In this document: in pieces, positions 49,021-57,303 of the stretch
How positions within the stretch are numbered: the stretch's first letter is position 1
How the letters are laid out: every line of letters begins with the position of its first letter
Source of the DNA: Anaeromicropila populeti
Lineage (GTDB): Bacteria > Bacillota > Clostridia > Lachnospirales > Lachnospiraceae
Direction of reading: 5' to 3'
Length of the DNA: 64,000 nt
NCBI RefSeq assembly: GCF_900112775.1
Contig: NZ_FOYZ01000005.1
Location: forward strand, 1 to 64,000
Notes under the pieces: model-generated
What the model saw: only the letters and a program-made list of their open reading frames with translations
Database searches by the model: none
Told to the model about the DNA's origin: nothing
Program-made: the position numbers and the translations under genes

Positions 49021-51619
49021 TAGAAAGACAGTCCGCCGGCTGGCAGGGAAAAGCTACAAAAGCAATGAGAAGAGAAATAGAACAGCGATTATTGCCATTA
49101 TATTAACCACTGTTCTATTTTCTGCATTCTTTACCATTGGACTGAGTCTGGCCAAGAGTCTGGAATACAACAGTATGCGTCTGTCAGGAGGAATGGGGCA
49201 TGCAAGTCTAAAGTACTTAAGTGACAAACAGTATGACGAGCTTACAAAGAATCCTTTGATTAAAAAAGTGGGCAAGTCTTATTTTTGTGGAACGATGGAG
49301 GATGGTGTGCTGATAAAGAGACCTGTTGAACTCAACTACAAAAATAAAGAGGATATTAGACAGGCTTTTATGGAAATAAACGGGGAAGCACCCGTAGAAG
49401 AAAATGAGTTAGTTCTGGATTCTATTGCACTGGATATGCTGGGGCTTGAGCATAAAGCAGGACAGAAAATTTCATTACTAGTCAATTTTGATGATCATAC
49501 GGAACAAGTTGAATTTACTCTTTCTGGCTGGTACGAAGGGGATCCAGTATTTAATTCGAGTATAGGGCTGGTTTCGGAGGCTTTTAAGAATAAGTATTTA
49601 GCTGGAAGAGGACAAAAATACAATCAGGATTATGATGCCTATGGCAGTTGTAATGCAAATATTATGTTTCAGAATAGTTCAGAGATTGAAGAAAGGATTC
49701 AACAGGTAATTACAGAAGCAGGGTATAGTATAGAAGAAGGAAAGGAAAACAGCATTGCTTATGGTGTAAACTGGTCTTATATAAGTACGGGAACAGATGG
49801 CGGTAGGGAAACTAAAATTGCAGTTGCCGCAGGATTACTCCTTATTATGTTAACGGGATATCTGATTATTTACAATATCTTTCAAATATCTGTTATCCGG
49901 GACATTCGCTTTTATGGACTGCTGAAAACAATTGGAACCACAGGAAATCAAATTCGGAGGATTTTGATTTATCAGGCATTACGCATGAGTGTATTGGGCA
50001 TACCAATTGGGCTGGTGACAGGATATGGACTAGGGCTTATATTAACACCAATTATTGCAGCTGAGATGTACGGAAAAAGAGCATTTTTATCAAGAAATCC
50101 ACTGATATTTGCAGGAGCAGTTCTATTCTCACTGATAACGGTTTTTATAAGCTGCATAAAACCTGCCAGGATTGCTTCTAGAATATCTCCAGTAGAAGCA
50201 GTTAAATATAGTGGTGTAGAAAAATCCTATCTAAAAAAGCAAAAAAGAACCACCCATGGTGCAAAGCTTTATAAAATGGCATTCTCTAATTTAGGGCGTA
50301 ACAAAAAGAGAACGGTAATCGCTGTAATATCTATGTCATTGTCATTAATTTTGATGAATATGGTGTTTTGCCTCTCCAGTAGTTTTGATTTGAATCTGTT
50401 TATAAAAAGGTTTATTGATGTGGATTATCAGTTGGCAGAGGCTTCTTATTTTAATTCAGATTATTCTCAGGATGAAGATCCAGTTAGCGATGAGTTTATA
50501 AAAGCATTTCAGTCACAACAGGGGTTTGTTGATGGGGGCAGCATATATACAAATTATTCTAAGATGTTATGCGTGGAAGCAGAAGGAGAATTTGAACAAT
50601 GGGGGCTCCACTATTCTTTGCAAAAGGGAGATGTTGCAGAAGCAGAGGTGTACGGCATGGATTCTTTTGTGCTGGATTCGTTAAAAATGGTAGAGGGAGA
50701 ATTTGATGCAGAAAAATTTGCAACTGGAAAATATGTGCTTCTAGGGGTGGCTACAGATGATCAGGGGCATCCAGAAATGGAAACAGCCTGCTTTCATACA
50801 GGAGATAATATCAAGCTGAAGGAATGTACAAAAAGTGAATTAGCTCCAGAAGTGGAGCAGTATGATATGGAAAAGAGAGCCTATGTGGATAAAGAGGGAA
50901 ATGTAGTTAGGAAGCCTATTCTTTATGAGTTTGGAAGCGAAAAAGAGTATGAAATAATGGGGATTTATGAATTGAGTTGGACCAATATGGACAGAAGCTA
51001 TGGAAGCTTTGCTGTATTTTCTATGCCTACGTCAGAACTACAGAAGTGGTCGGAGGACGGCAGAATAAATAGGATGAGCTATCTGGCAGAGGGTGAAGAT
51101 GAATTAGAAACTCAATTGGATGGATTCCTGGAACAATATACTAGTATTGTAGAGCCAACAATGAATTATGCATCAAAGAAAGTATACCATGCAGAATTTG
51201 ACCAACTGAAAAGTATACTTGTTATAGTAGGAAGTATATTAAGTGGTATTATTGGATTTATTGGAATACTTAATTTTATAAATTCAGTCAGTACAGGAAT
51301 AATTGCCCGGAAAAAAGAATTTGCTATGTTGCGAAGTATTGGAATGACGGTCAAGCAGTTGAAAAAAATGTTGGTATATGAGGGGATTTATTATCTTGCA
51401 TTTACCATTATGTTTTCTGTATCAGGGGTGTTAGTAACTTCTTTTACAATGATTCGTCCATTGGCAGACTCACTAAGCTTCTTAATATTTAAATTGACGC
51501 TGGCACCAGTTTTGCTTGCAGTTCCAGTGCTTGCCATCATTACGGGAATCATACCATTGGTTTCTTATCGGAGCAATGTAAAAAAAACAGTGGTAGAATT
51601 AATTCGAGATGGGGAATAG
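49004..51619 (+). CDS. FtsX-type ABC permease with two large outer domains
   Basis: An 871-residue membrane protein. A helix near residue 30 is followed by about 220 outer residues, then helices near 275, 325 and 370 (first FtsX domain), another near 445, a second outer domain of about 270 residues, and three more helices near 740, 790 and 835 (second FtsX domain, ISGIIGFIGILNFINSVSTG). Eight helices in all. The layout is MacB/LolCE-like duplicated, and differs from BceB, which has one outer domain near its C-terminal end. The ATG at 49004 has GGCGGTG before it; GTG 48995 is an alternative. It overlaps the ATPase gene and is followed by a two-component system, so it may handle an envelope-active compound. 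Confidence 0.88.
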   Translation: MLRVNNRKTVRRLAGKSYKSNEKRNRTAIIAIILTTVLFSAFFTIGLSLAKSLEYNSMRLSGGMGHASLKYLSDKQYDELTKNPLIKKVGKSYFCGTMEDGVLIKRPVELNYKNKEDIRQAFMEINGEAPVEENELVLDSIALDMLGLEHKAGQKISLLVNFDDHTEQVEFTLSGWYEGDPVFNSSIGLVSEAFKNKYLAGRGQKYNQDYDAYGSCNANIMFQNSSEIEERIQQVITEAGYSIEEGKENSIAYGVNWSYISTGTDGGRETKIAVAAGLLLIMLTGYLIIYNIFQISVIRDIRFYGLLKTIGTTGNQIRRILIYQALRMSVLGIPIGLVTGYGLGLILTPIIAAEMYGKRAFLSRNPLIFAGAVLFSLITVFISCIKPARIASRISPVEAVKYSGVEKSYLKKQKRTTHGAKLYKMAFSNLGRNKKRTVIAVISMSLSLILMNMVFCLSSSFDLNLFIKRFIDVDYQLAEASYFNSDYSQDEDPVSDEFIKAFQSQQGFVDGGSIYTNYSKMLCVEAEGEFEQWGLHYSLQKGDVAEAEVYGMDSFVLDSLKMVEGEFDAEKFATGKYVLLGVATDDQGHPEMETACFHTGDNIKLKECTKSELAPEVEQYDMEKRAYVDKEGNVVRKPILYEFGSEKEYEIMGIYELSWTNMDRSYGSFAVFSMPTSELQKWSEDGRINRMSYLAEGEDELETQLDGFLEQYTSIVEPTMNYASKKVYHAEFDQLKSILVIVGSILSGIIGFIGILNFINSVSTGIIARKKEFAMLRSIGMTVKQLKKMLVYEGIYYLAFTIMFSVSGVLVTSFTMIRPLADSLSFLIFKLTLAPVLLAVPVLAIITGIIPLVSYRSNVKKTVVELIRDGE

Positions 51620-51686
51620 AATGGGGTTGAGCTTTTTGTGATTTTTTGGTAACATAATAGGGAGAAAGATGAGAAAAGGAGCAGGT

Positions 51687-52358
51687 ATGGAATCAATTCT
51701 AATTATTGAAGATAATAAAGCACTTTCACGCGGGATCAGACTTGCCATGGAACAGTCGGGATATAATGTGACAGAGGTTCATCAGCTGAACCAGGCAAAG
51801 AAAATTCTTTTGATACAGTCTTTTTCTGTTATATTATTGGATATTAACCTGCCAGATGGAAACGGAATTGATTTTTGCCGCATGTTCCGAAAAGAGAATC
51901 ATACACCCGTTATTATTCTAACTGCCAATGATATGGAGCTGGATGAGGTGGCAGGACTTGAAGCTGGTGCCGATGATTATATTACAAAACCATTTAGCCT
52001 TGCGGTACTTCGGGCAAGAATTGGATCTGTAGTAAGACGGGCATCCAGAAGGGAAGAAGAAAATAAGGTACAACTGGATGAGTTTTCATTTGACTTTCAT
52101 AACATGGTTTTTACTAGAGAAGGAAAAGAAATTGTTCTAAGCAAAACAGAGCAGAAGCTATTGAAGGTATTGGTTGAGAATAGAGGAACAACTCTTTCTC
52201 GTGAACGACTATTGGAAAAGGTTTGGAATTGTGATGAGTTTATTGAAGAAAATGCTTTGTCTGTAACAGTAAAGAGACTTAGAGAGAAGCTTGGTGATAC
52301 AGAGCCAAAGTATATTAAGACCATTTATGGTGTGGGGTATGTGTGGAATGAACGATAG
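51687..52358 (+). CDS. OmpR-type response regulator for the ABC transporter
   Basis: A 223-residue regulator. Receiver: ILIIEDNKALSRGIRLAM, the phospho-Asp in VILLDINLPDGNG and the Lys in DDYITKPFSL. DNA-binding winged helix: LSKTEQKLLKVLVENRGTTL and LSVTVKRLREKLGD. The ATG at 51687 follows AAGGAG by 5 bases. The histidine kinase gene overlaps its end by 11 bases. Position after the transporter suggests it controls that operon; no promoter operator was identified. Confidence 0.92.
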   Translation: MESILIIEDNKALSRGIRLAMEQSGYNVTEVHQLNQAKKILLIQSFSVILLDINLPDGNGIDFCRMFRKENHTPVIILTANDMELDEVAGLEAGADDYITKPFSLAVLRARIGSVVRRASRREEENKVQLDEFSFDFHNMVFTREGKEIVLSKTEQKLLKVLVENRGTTLSRERLLEKVWNCDEFIEENALSVTVKRLREKLGDTEPKYIKTIYGVGYVWNER

Positions 52359-53268
52359 TATCTGGCTAAAAGGAAGTGTTTTGACAGTAATAGCTGCAAT
52401 TTTCTGTATAATCTGTGCTTTGGCTACGTACATAAAATTGAAAGTAATTATGAAGAGGCTGGAGAAAATGGTGAGGAATGCAACAGAAGGCTGTTTCCAG
52501 GAAGAAGAATTTACAGAAAGCAGAATTTCTAAGCTGGAATCTGACATGGCAGAATTTTTTAAAAGAAGCAGCCTTTCTTCAAAAAATCTGGAGGCAGAAC
52601 ATTTGAATATAAAATCACTTATAGCAGATATCTCACACCAGACGAAAACGCCCATATCAAACATTATGCTTTATAGTGAACTGCTGGGTGAAAAGAATCT
52701 TCCAGAAGATTGTCAAGAGCTGGTTCGGCAGGTTACTAAACAAAGTGAAAAGCTGGATTTTCTAATCCGATCTCTGGTAAAGACCTCCAGACTGGAAAGC
52801 GGGATTATTTCAATAAACATTTCGAGGCAAAATGTCATGACTGTTATTCAAAGAGTAGTAGATGAAATACGGGCAAATGCTGAAAAAAAGCAGATTGCAG
52901 TTGAATTTGAGAGAAGAGAAGCACTTTTTTCTCAGATAGATGCCAGATGGACGGAAGAAGCAATTTATAATATTGTGGATAATGCAGTAAAATATACACC
53001 GCATGGTGGAACTATAAGGATAACGGTAAGTGAATATGAAATGTTTGTGCGAATTGATATTGCTGACAATGGAATGGGTATTGCAGAAGCGGAGCAGGCA
53101 AATATATTTGGTCGTTTTTACCGCAGCCCCAATGCTTCTGGGGAAGAAGGGGTTGGCATCGGACTCTATTTGGCGAGACAAATTGTAAGAGCAGAAGGGG
53201 GTTACATGAAAGTGATTTCTGAACTTGGAAGAGGAGCAACATTCTCTGTTTATTTAAGGAAAGGATAG
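52348..53268 (+). CDS. Small sensor histidine kinase for the ABC transporter
   Basis: A 306-residue kinase with a single membrane helix (about 5-27, LKGSVLTVIAAIFCIICAL) and essentially no outer domain. Such intramembrane-type kinases usually rely on a partner transporter to sense. HisKA: IADISHQTKTPISNIMLYSE. ATPase: WTEEAIYNIVDNAVKYT, IADNGMGIAEAEQ and GVGIGLYLARQIV. The start overlaps the regulator gene by 11 bases, as in translationally coupled pairs. Together with the ABC genes upstream this is a self-contained sensing/efflux unit. Confidence 0.9.
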   Translation: MNDSIWLKGSVLTVIAAIFCIICALATYIKLKVIMKRLEKMVRNATEGCFQEEEFTESRISKLESDMAEFFKRSSLSSKNLEAEHLNIKSLIADISHQTKTPISNIMLYSELLGEKNLPEDCQELVRQVTKQSEKLDFLIRSLVKTSRLESGIISINISRQNVMTVIQRVVDEIRANAEKKQIAVEFERREALFSQIDARWTEEAIYNIVDNAVKYTPHGGTIRITVSEYEMFVRIDIADNGMGIAEAEQANIFGRFYRSPNASGEEGVGIGLYLARQIVRAEGGYMKVISELGRGATFSVYLRKG

Positions 53269-53472
53269 AAAAAAAGCATATGAAAAGTCAGCGGGTAGGT
53301 TGTTTTGTCTTAAAAGAATTAAATGTCAGTACAGTCATTTGTAGTAATTTCCTAAAAAAATAGAAAAAGTCTAATTGTTTCTATAACTAATGTATAATTT
53401 TTGGGGTATCAAATGGACATAATTTGTACTAAAATTTATAATATAAAAGAGAAAAACAAAGGGGGGCTTACT

Positions 53473-54423
53473 TTGAGACAGATAAAAGCGACGAATGGTG
53501 AAAAAGTTGGAATTCTCAAACGTATACCACATGATAAGAAACTTTTTTTTATGATAGCACCATTTTTAGTGCTGGTGTTAATTTTTTCCTACTTTCCATT
53601 GTATGGATGGGTTTATGCGTTTTACGATTACAGAGCTCCTTTGCCGCTGTCAAAATGCGATTTTGTAGGTTTCAAATGGTTCAAATTTTTATTTGCTAAT
53701 AAATATCAGATAGCAGAAGTTGTAAGAGTGTTACGTAATACATTGGCTATGAGCGGATTAGGAATATTGACTTCCTTTTTACCGTTGCTTTTTGCGGTTT
53801 TCTTAAATGAAATTAAGAGTAAAAGATTTCGTAAATTTGTACAGACCTTTACAACCCTGCCAAACTTTATTAGCTGGGTACTTGTATACTCTGTAGCATT
53901 TTCCTTATTTTCTACAACGGGAATGTTTAATAATCTGTTAATGGAATTGGGTTGGATTAGTGAGCCACTCAAATTTTTAGATTCAGATTCCCATACATGG
54001 CTTACCATGCTTCTATGGAATATATGGAAGACATTGGGATGGGGAGCAATTATGTATCTGGCTGCCATTGCTGGAATTGATCAGGAATTATATGAGGCGG
54101 CAAGAGTAGACGGTGCGGGAAGATTTAAGTTAATCCGTCATATTACAATACCGGCATTATTGCCAACTTATTTTGTGTTATTAATGCTTTCTATTGCCAA
54201 TTTATTATCCAATGGTATGGATCAGTATTTCGTTTTTGCCAATTCATTTAATAAGCAGCATATTGAAGTTTTGGATTTGTATGTGTATAATCTTGGTATA
54301 ACTTCGGCAAGAAGTTTATCCCTTGCTACTGCGGTCAGTATGATGAAGAGTTTTGTCAGCGTTACATTACTTTGTGTTGTGAACTTTATGTCAAAGAAGA
54401 CGCGTGGCGAATCAATTGTATAA
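53473..54423 (+). CDS. Sugar ABC transporter permease 1 (LplB/YtcP type)
   Basis: A 316-residue inner subunit of a carbohydrate importer of the CUT1 class. Six membrane helices, beginning FFMIAPFLVLVLIFSYFPLY. LNEIKSKRFRKFVQTFTTLP is typical of LplB, and the coupling loop reads YEAARVDGAGRFKLIRHITI. The TTG at 53473 is chosen because GGGGGG lies 6 bases before it; the frame upstream has no ribosome site. First gene of the glycan operon. No ATPase gene is in the operon, as is common for this class, which uses a shared MsmK-type ATPase. Confidence 0.93.
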   Translation: MRQIKATNGEKVGILKRIPHDKKLFFMIAPFLVLVLIFSYFPLYGWVYAFYDYRAPLPLSKCDFVGFKWFKFLFANKYQIAEVVRVLRNTLAMSGLGILTSFLPLLFAVFLNEIKSKRFRKFVQTFTTLPNFISWVLVYSVAFSLFSTTGMFNNLLMELGWISEPLKFLDSDSHTWLTMLLWNIWKTLGWGAIMYLAAIAGIDQELYEAARVDGAGRFKLIRHITIPALLPTYFVLLMLSIANLLSNGMDQYFVFANSFNKQHIEVLDLYVYNLGITSARSLSLATAVSMMKSFVSVTLLCVVNFMSKKTRGESIV

Positions 54424-54445
54424 GTAGAAGGAAGGGAGAAGAGTT

Positions 54446-55369
54446 ATGGAAGAGAACGAAAAGAGAGACGGGAAAAGTGTTTATAAAAAAGATCCTGTTT
54501 TTACAATTATAAATTATTCTTTATTTTTTATTTTTACATTAATTTGTATGTATCCGTTTTATTATTTATTTATTAATAGTATTAGTGCCAATAACTTAAG
54601 CAGCAGCGGCGATATTGTATTTTTTCCAAGGCAGATTCATTTTCAAAATTATAGGCAGGTATTGCAGATTCGTGGTTTAATGACTGCCGCATATGTATCT
54701 GTGTTCCGTACATCGGTAGGAACAGTGTGTACTGTATTAGCATCTGCATTTCTAGGTTTTATGTTTACCCAGGAAAAAATGTGGAAAAGAAAAATATGGT
54801 ATCGTATGCTTGTTATTACTATGTATTTTAATGCTGGTCTGATTCCAATGTATTTAATTATGATGAGATTACATCTGGTAAATAAAATATGGGTTTATAT
54901 TATTCCAGCAATTGTCCAGCCGTTTAATATTATATTGGTGAAGACATTTATTGAGTCCATTTCCAAATCTTTGCAGGAAGCAGCGGAAATTGATGGTGCA
55001 AGTGTATTTAAAGTGTTTTATAAGATTGTACTACCGATTACGAAACCAATTCTTGCAACCATTGCGATTTTTTCAGCTGTGAATCAGTGGAACTCTTTTC
55101 AGGATACATTGATTTATATTACGGATCAAAAGTTATATTCCTTACAATATGTGCTTTGGACTTACATCAATGCAGCAAGTGCCATTGCAACTCAGATGAA
55201 GAATAGTTTTGGTTCTGCTGTAAATGGAGCAGCGATTGCTACTACTCAGACACCAGTATCTGTACAGATGACAGTATCCATTATTGTAATTATACCTATT
55301 ATTTGTGTTTATCCATTTTTCCAGAGATATTTTGTAAAAGGTATTATGATTGGATCTGTGAAAGGTTAA
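54446..55369 (+). CDS. Sugar ABC transporter permease 2 (LplC/YesQ type)
   Basis: A 307-residue partner permease with six membrane helices, starting with INYSLFFIFTLICMYPFYYL. The outer loop carries GDIVFFPRQIHFQNYRQVLQ and the ATPase coupling loop reads LQEAAEIDGASVFKVFYKIV. It ends RYFVKGIMIGSVKG, the invariant tail of this family. GGAGAAG precedes the ATG 22 bases after permease 1. A hairpin lies between it and the binding-protein gene. Confidence 0.95.
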   Translation: MEENEKRDGKSVYKKDPVFTIINYSLFFIFTLICMYPFYYLFINSISANNLSSSGDIVFFPRQIHFQNYRQVLQIRGLMTAAYVSVFRTSVGTVCTVLASAFLGFMFTQEKMWKRKIWYRMLVITMYFNAGLIPMYLIMMRLHLVNKIWVYIIPAIVQPFNIILVKTFIESISKSLQEAAEIDGASVFKVFYKIVLPITKPILATIAIFSAVNQWNSFQDTLIYITDQKLYSLQYVLWTYINAASAIATQMKNSFGSAVNGAAIATTQTPVSVQMTVSIIVIIPIICVYPFFQRYFVKGIMIGSVKG

Positions 55370-55374
55370 AAGGG

Positions 55375-55406
55375 AGCTTAACAGAATTCTAGCAGAGTTC
55401 TAAGCT
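55375..55406 (+). promoter_or_regulatory. Intercistronic hairpin between permease and binding-protein genes
   Basis: AGCTTA/TAAGCT forms the base and GAATTC/GAGTTC the top of a stem with a 5-base loop and a 3-base bulge. With no T-run it is not a terminator. Such hairpins often protect the downstream mRNA, which would give more binding protein than permease. Confidence 0.55.
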
Positions 55407-55437
55407 ATATAAAGAATCATTAAGGAGGAGTTACATT

Positions 55438-57222
55438 ATGAAAAAGTTTAAGAGGTTGACAGCCCTTGTTCTTGCACTTACACTGGCGATGGCATCGTTA
55501 AGTGGATGTGGCAAGGCGAAAGAAGATGACAAGGCAACTACTTCAGAGGCAGTAGAGGCAACAGAGACTGCTGATGGTGAGGAATTGACAGGTGCAGATA
55601 AGTATCCTGAATTTCTTACGGTAGACGTATTTTCCAATCAGTCAAATTTCCAGGGCATTCAGGCTGGATGGTTTGGAAAAATTGTAAAAGAAAAATTTAA
55701 CATGGAGCTTAATATTATTGCTCCAAATGTTGCAGGTGGTGGAGATACTTTATATCAAACACGTTCTGCTGCAGGTAATCTTGGCGATATCGTATTTATG
55801 GGTTCTGAAAATGGACGTCTTTCTGATATGATAGAAGCTAACTTACTATTAGATATTACAGATTATGTAGCTAATAGTGAGTACATTAAAACTTATACAC
55901 AGGGTATTGAATGGATGAAATCTGTAGGGGGAACTGATAAGATTTATGCAATCCCATCTTTGGTGTCTACTCAATCCGCTACAACTCCATCAGAAGGTTT
56001 GGATTTAACTTATGGTCCATATATTCGTTGGGATTACTATACGGAACTTGGTACACCAGAAATTAAAACTTTTGAAGACTTATTACCTATATTAAAGCAA
56101 ATGCAGGATGCACACCCAACTAGTGATTCTGGTAAACCTACGTATGCTATCTCTCTTTTCAAAGACTGGGATGGAAATATGATGAACAATGCAAAACAGC
56201 CAACTTGCTTATATGGTTATGATGAAATGGGATTTGTTTTATCTAAAGCAGATGGTACTGATTACCAGAGCATTATTGACAGTGATTCTCAATATGTTCG
56301 TGTATTAAAATTCTTCTTTGATGCAAATCAAATGGGATTAGTAGATCCAGAATCTACAACACAGGATTATTCTATTATGTATACAAAATATCAAGATGGC
56401 GCTGTCTTATATTCTCCATGGCCATGGTTAGGTCAGTCTGCATATAACACAGTAGACAATAAAGCTGCTGGAAAAGGCTTCATGGTTGCCCCTGTTCAGG
56501 ATATGACTATTCTTTCTAACGGATGTTCTCCACAAGGAGATAAATATGTTGCTTCTGTTGGTGCAAAAGCAAAAGATCCTCAAAGAATGGTAGATTTCTT
56601 AGACTGGCTTTATAGTCCAGAGGGAATCATGACAAACTGTGCACCAATTGATGGTACTTGTGGTCCAGAAGGCATGACTTGGGAAATGGTTGATGGAAGA
56701 CCAGAATTAACGGAATTAGGTAAAGAACTATTATTAAATGGTGATGGTGCCGTTCCAGATGAATTCGGTGGTGGTTCATGGAAAGAAGGATCATCTTGGA
56801 TTGCCTTTAATGCGGTATTACAGAGCGATATTAATCCAAATACTGGATTTAGTTACAAATACAATTTGTGGGATTCTGTTCTTGAATTAAAGGAAACTCC
56901 ATTAGATACTTCATGGAAAGAAAAAATGGGTGCTAAGAGTACATTAGAATATTTACAGAACAACAATCAGATTTTAATTGCACCAGGCTGCGATTTCCTT
57001 TCTCCAGCAGAAGATGCACAAATCAGCACATTAAGAAGTCAGTGTAAAGCGATTATTGTTGAAAATTCATGGAAAATGATTTTTGCTGATTCTGAAGATG
57101 AATTTAACAGTTTATTAGCTACTATGCAGGATCAAGTAAAAGGCTTAGGATATGATGAAGTATTAGAATTTGATATGCAAAATGCAAAAGATCAAAATGC
57201 AGCAAGAGATGCTGTAAGATAG
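55438..57222 (+). CDS. Sugar-binding lipoprotein (LplA/YtcQ type)
   Basis: A 594-residue extracellular binding protein, the large form that goes with LplB/LplC permeases. The signal ends in lipobox LSGC near residue 24, followed by an acidic linker. Recognisable pieces include NSDMIEAN-type GRLSDMIEANLLLDIT, YAIPSLVSTQSATTP and GPYIRWDYYTELGTPEIKTF. YSPWPWLGQSAYN probably lies at the sugar site, as aromatic residues are usual there. AAGGAGGAG precedes the ATG. Codon use near the start favours common codons and suggests high expression. The ligand is inferred from the enzymes downstream: a fucosylated galactoside. Confidence 0.93.
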   Translation: MKKFKRLTALVLALTLAMASLSGCGKAKEDDKATTSEAVEATETADGEELTGADKYPEFLTVDVFSNQSNFQGIQAGWFGKIVKEKFNMELNIIAPNVAGGGDTLYQTRSAAGNLGDIVFMGSENGRLSDMIEANLLLDITDYVANSEYIKTYTQGIEWMKSVGGTDKIYAIPSLVSTQSATTPSEGLDLTYGPYIRWDYYTELGTPEIKTFEDLLPILKQMQDAHPTSDSGKPTYAISLFKDWDGNMMNNAKQPTCLYGYDEMGFVLSKADGTDYQSIIDSDSQYVRVLKFFFDANQMGLVDPESTTQDYSIMYTKYQDGAVLYSPWPWLGQSAYNTVDNKAAGKGFMVAPVQDMTILSNGCSPQGDKYVASVGAKAKDPQRMVDFLDWLYSPEGIMTNCAPIDGTCGPEGMTWEMVDGRPELTELGKELLLNGDGAVPDEFGGGSWKEGSSWIAFNAVLQSDINPNTGFSYKYNLWDSVLELKETPLDTSWKEKMGAKSTLEYLQNNNQILIAPGCDFLSPAEDAQISTLRSQCKAIIVENSWKMIFADSEDEFNSLLATMQDQVKGLGYDEVLEFDMQNAKDQNAARDAVR

Positions 57223-57303
57223 TTGTAAAGTAAATTACATGATGTGAAAGTAATGAATTAAGTAAGTGACTGTTGAAAACCATACGAGAATGAGGTGTTT
57301 GAA

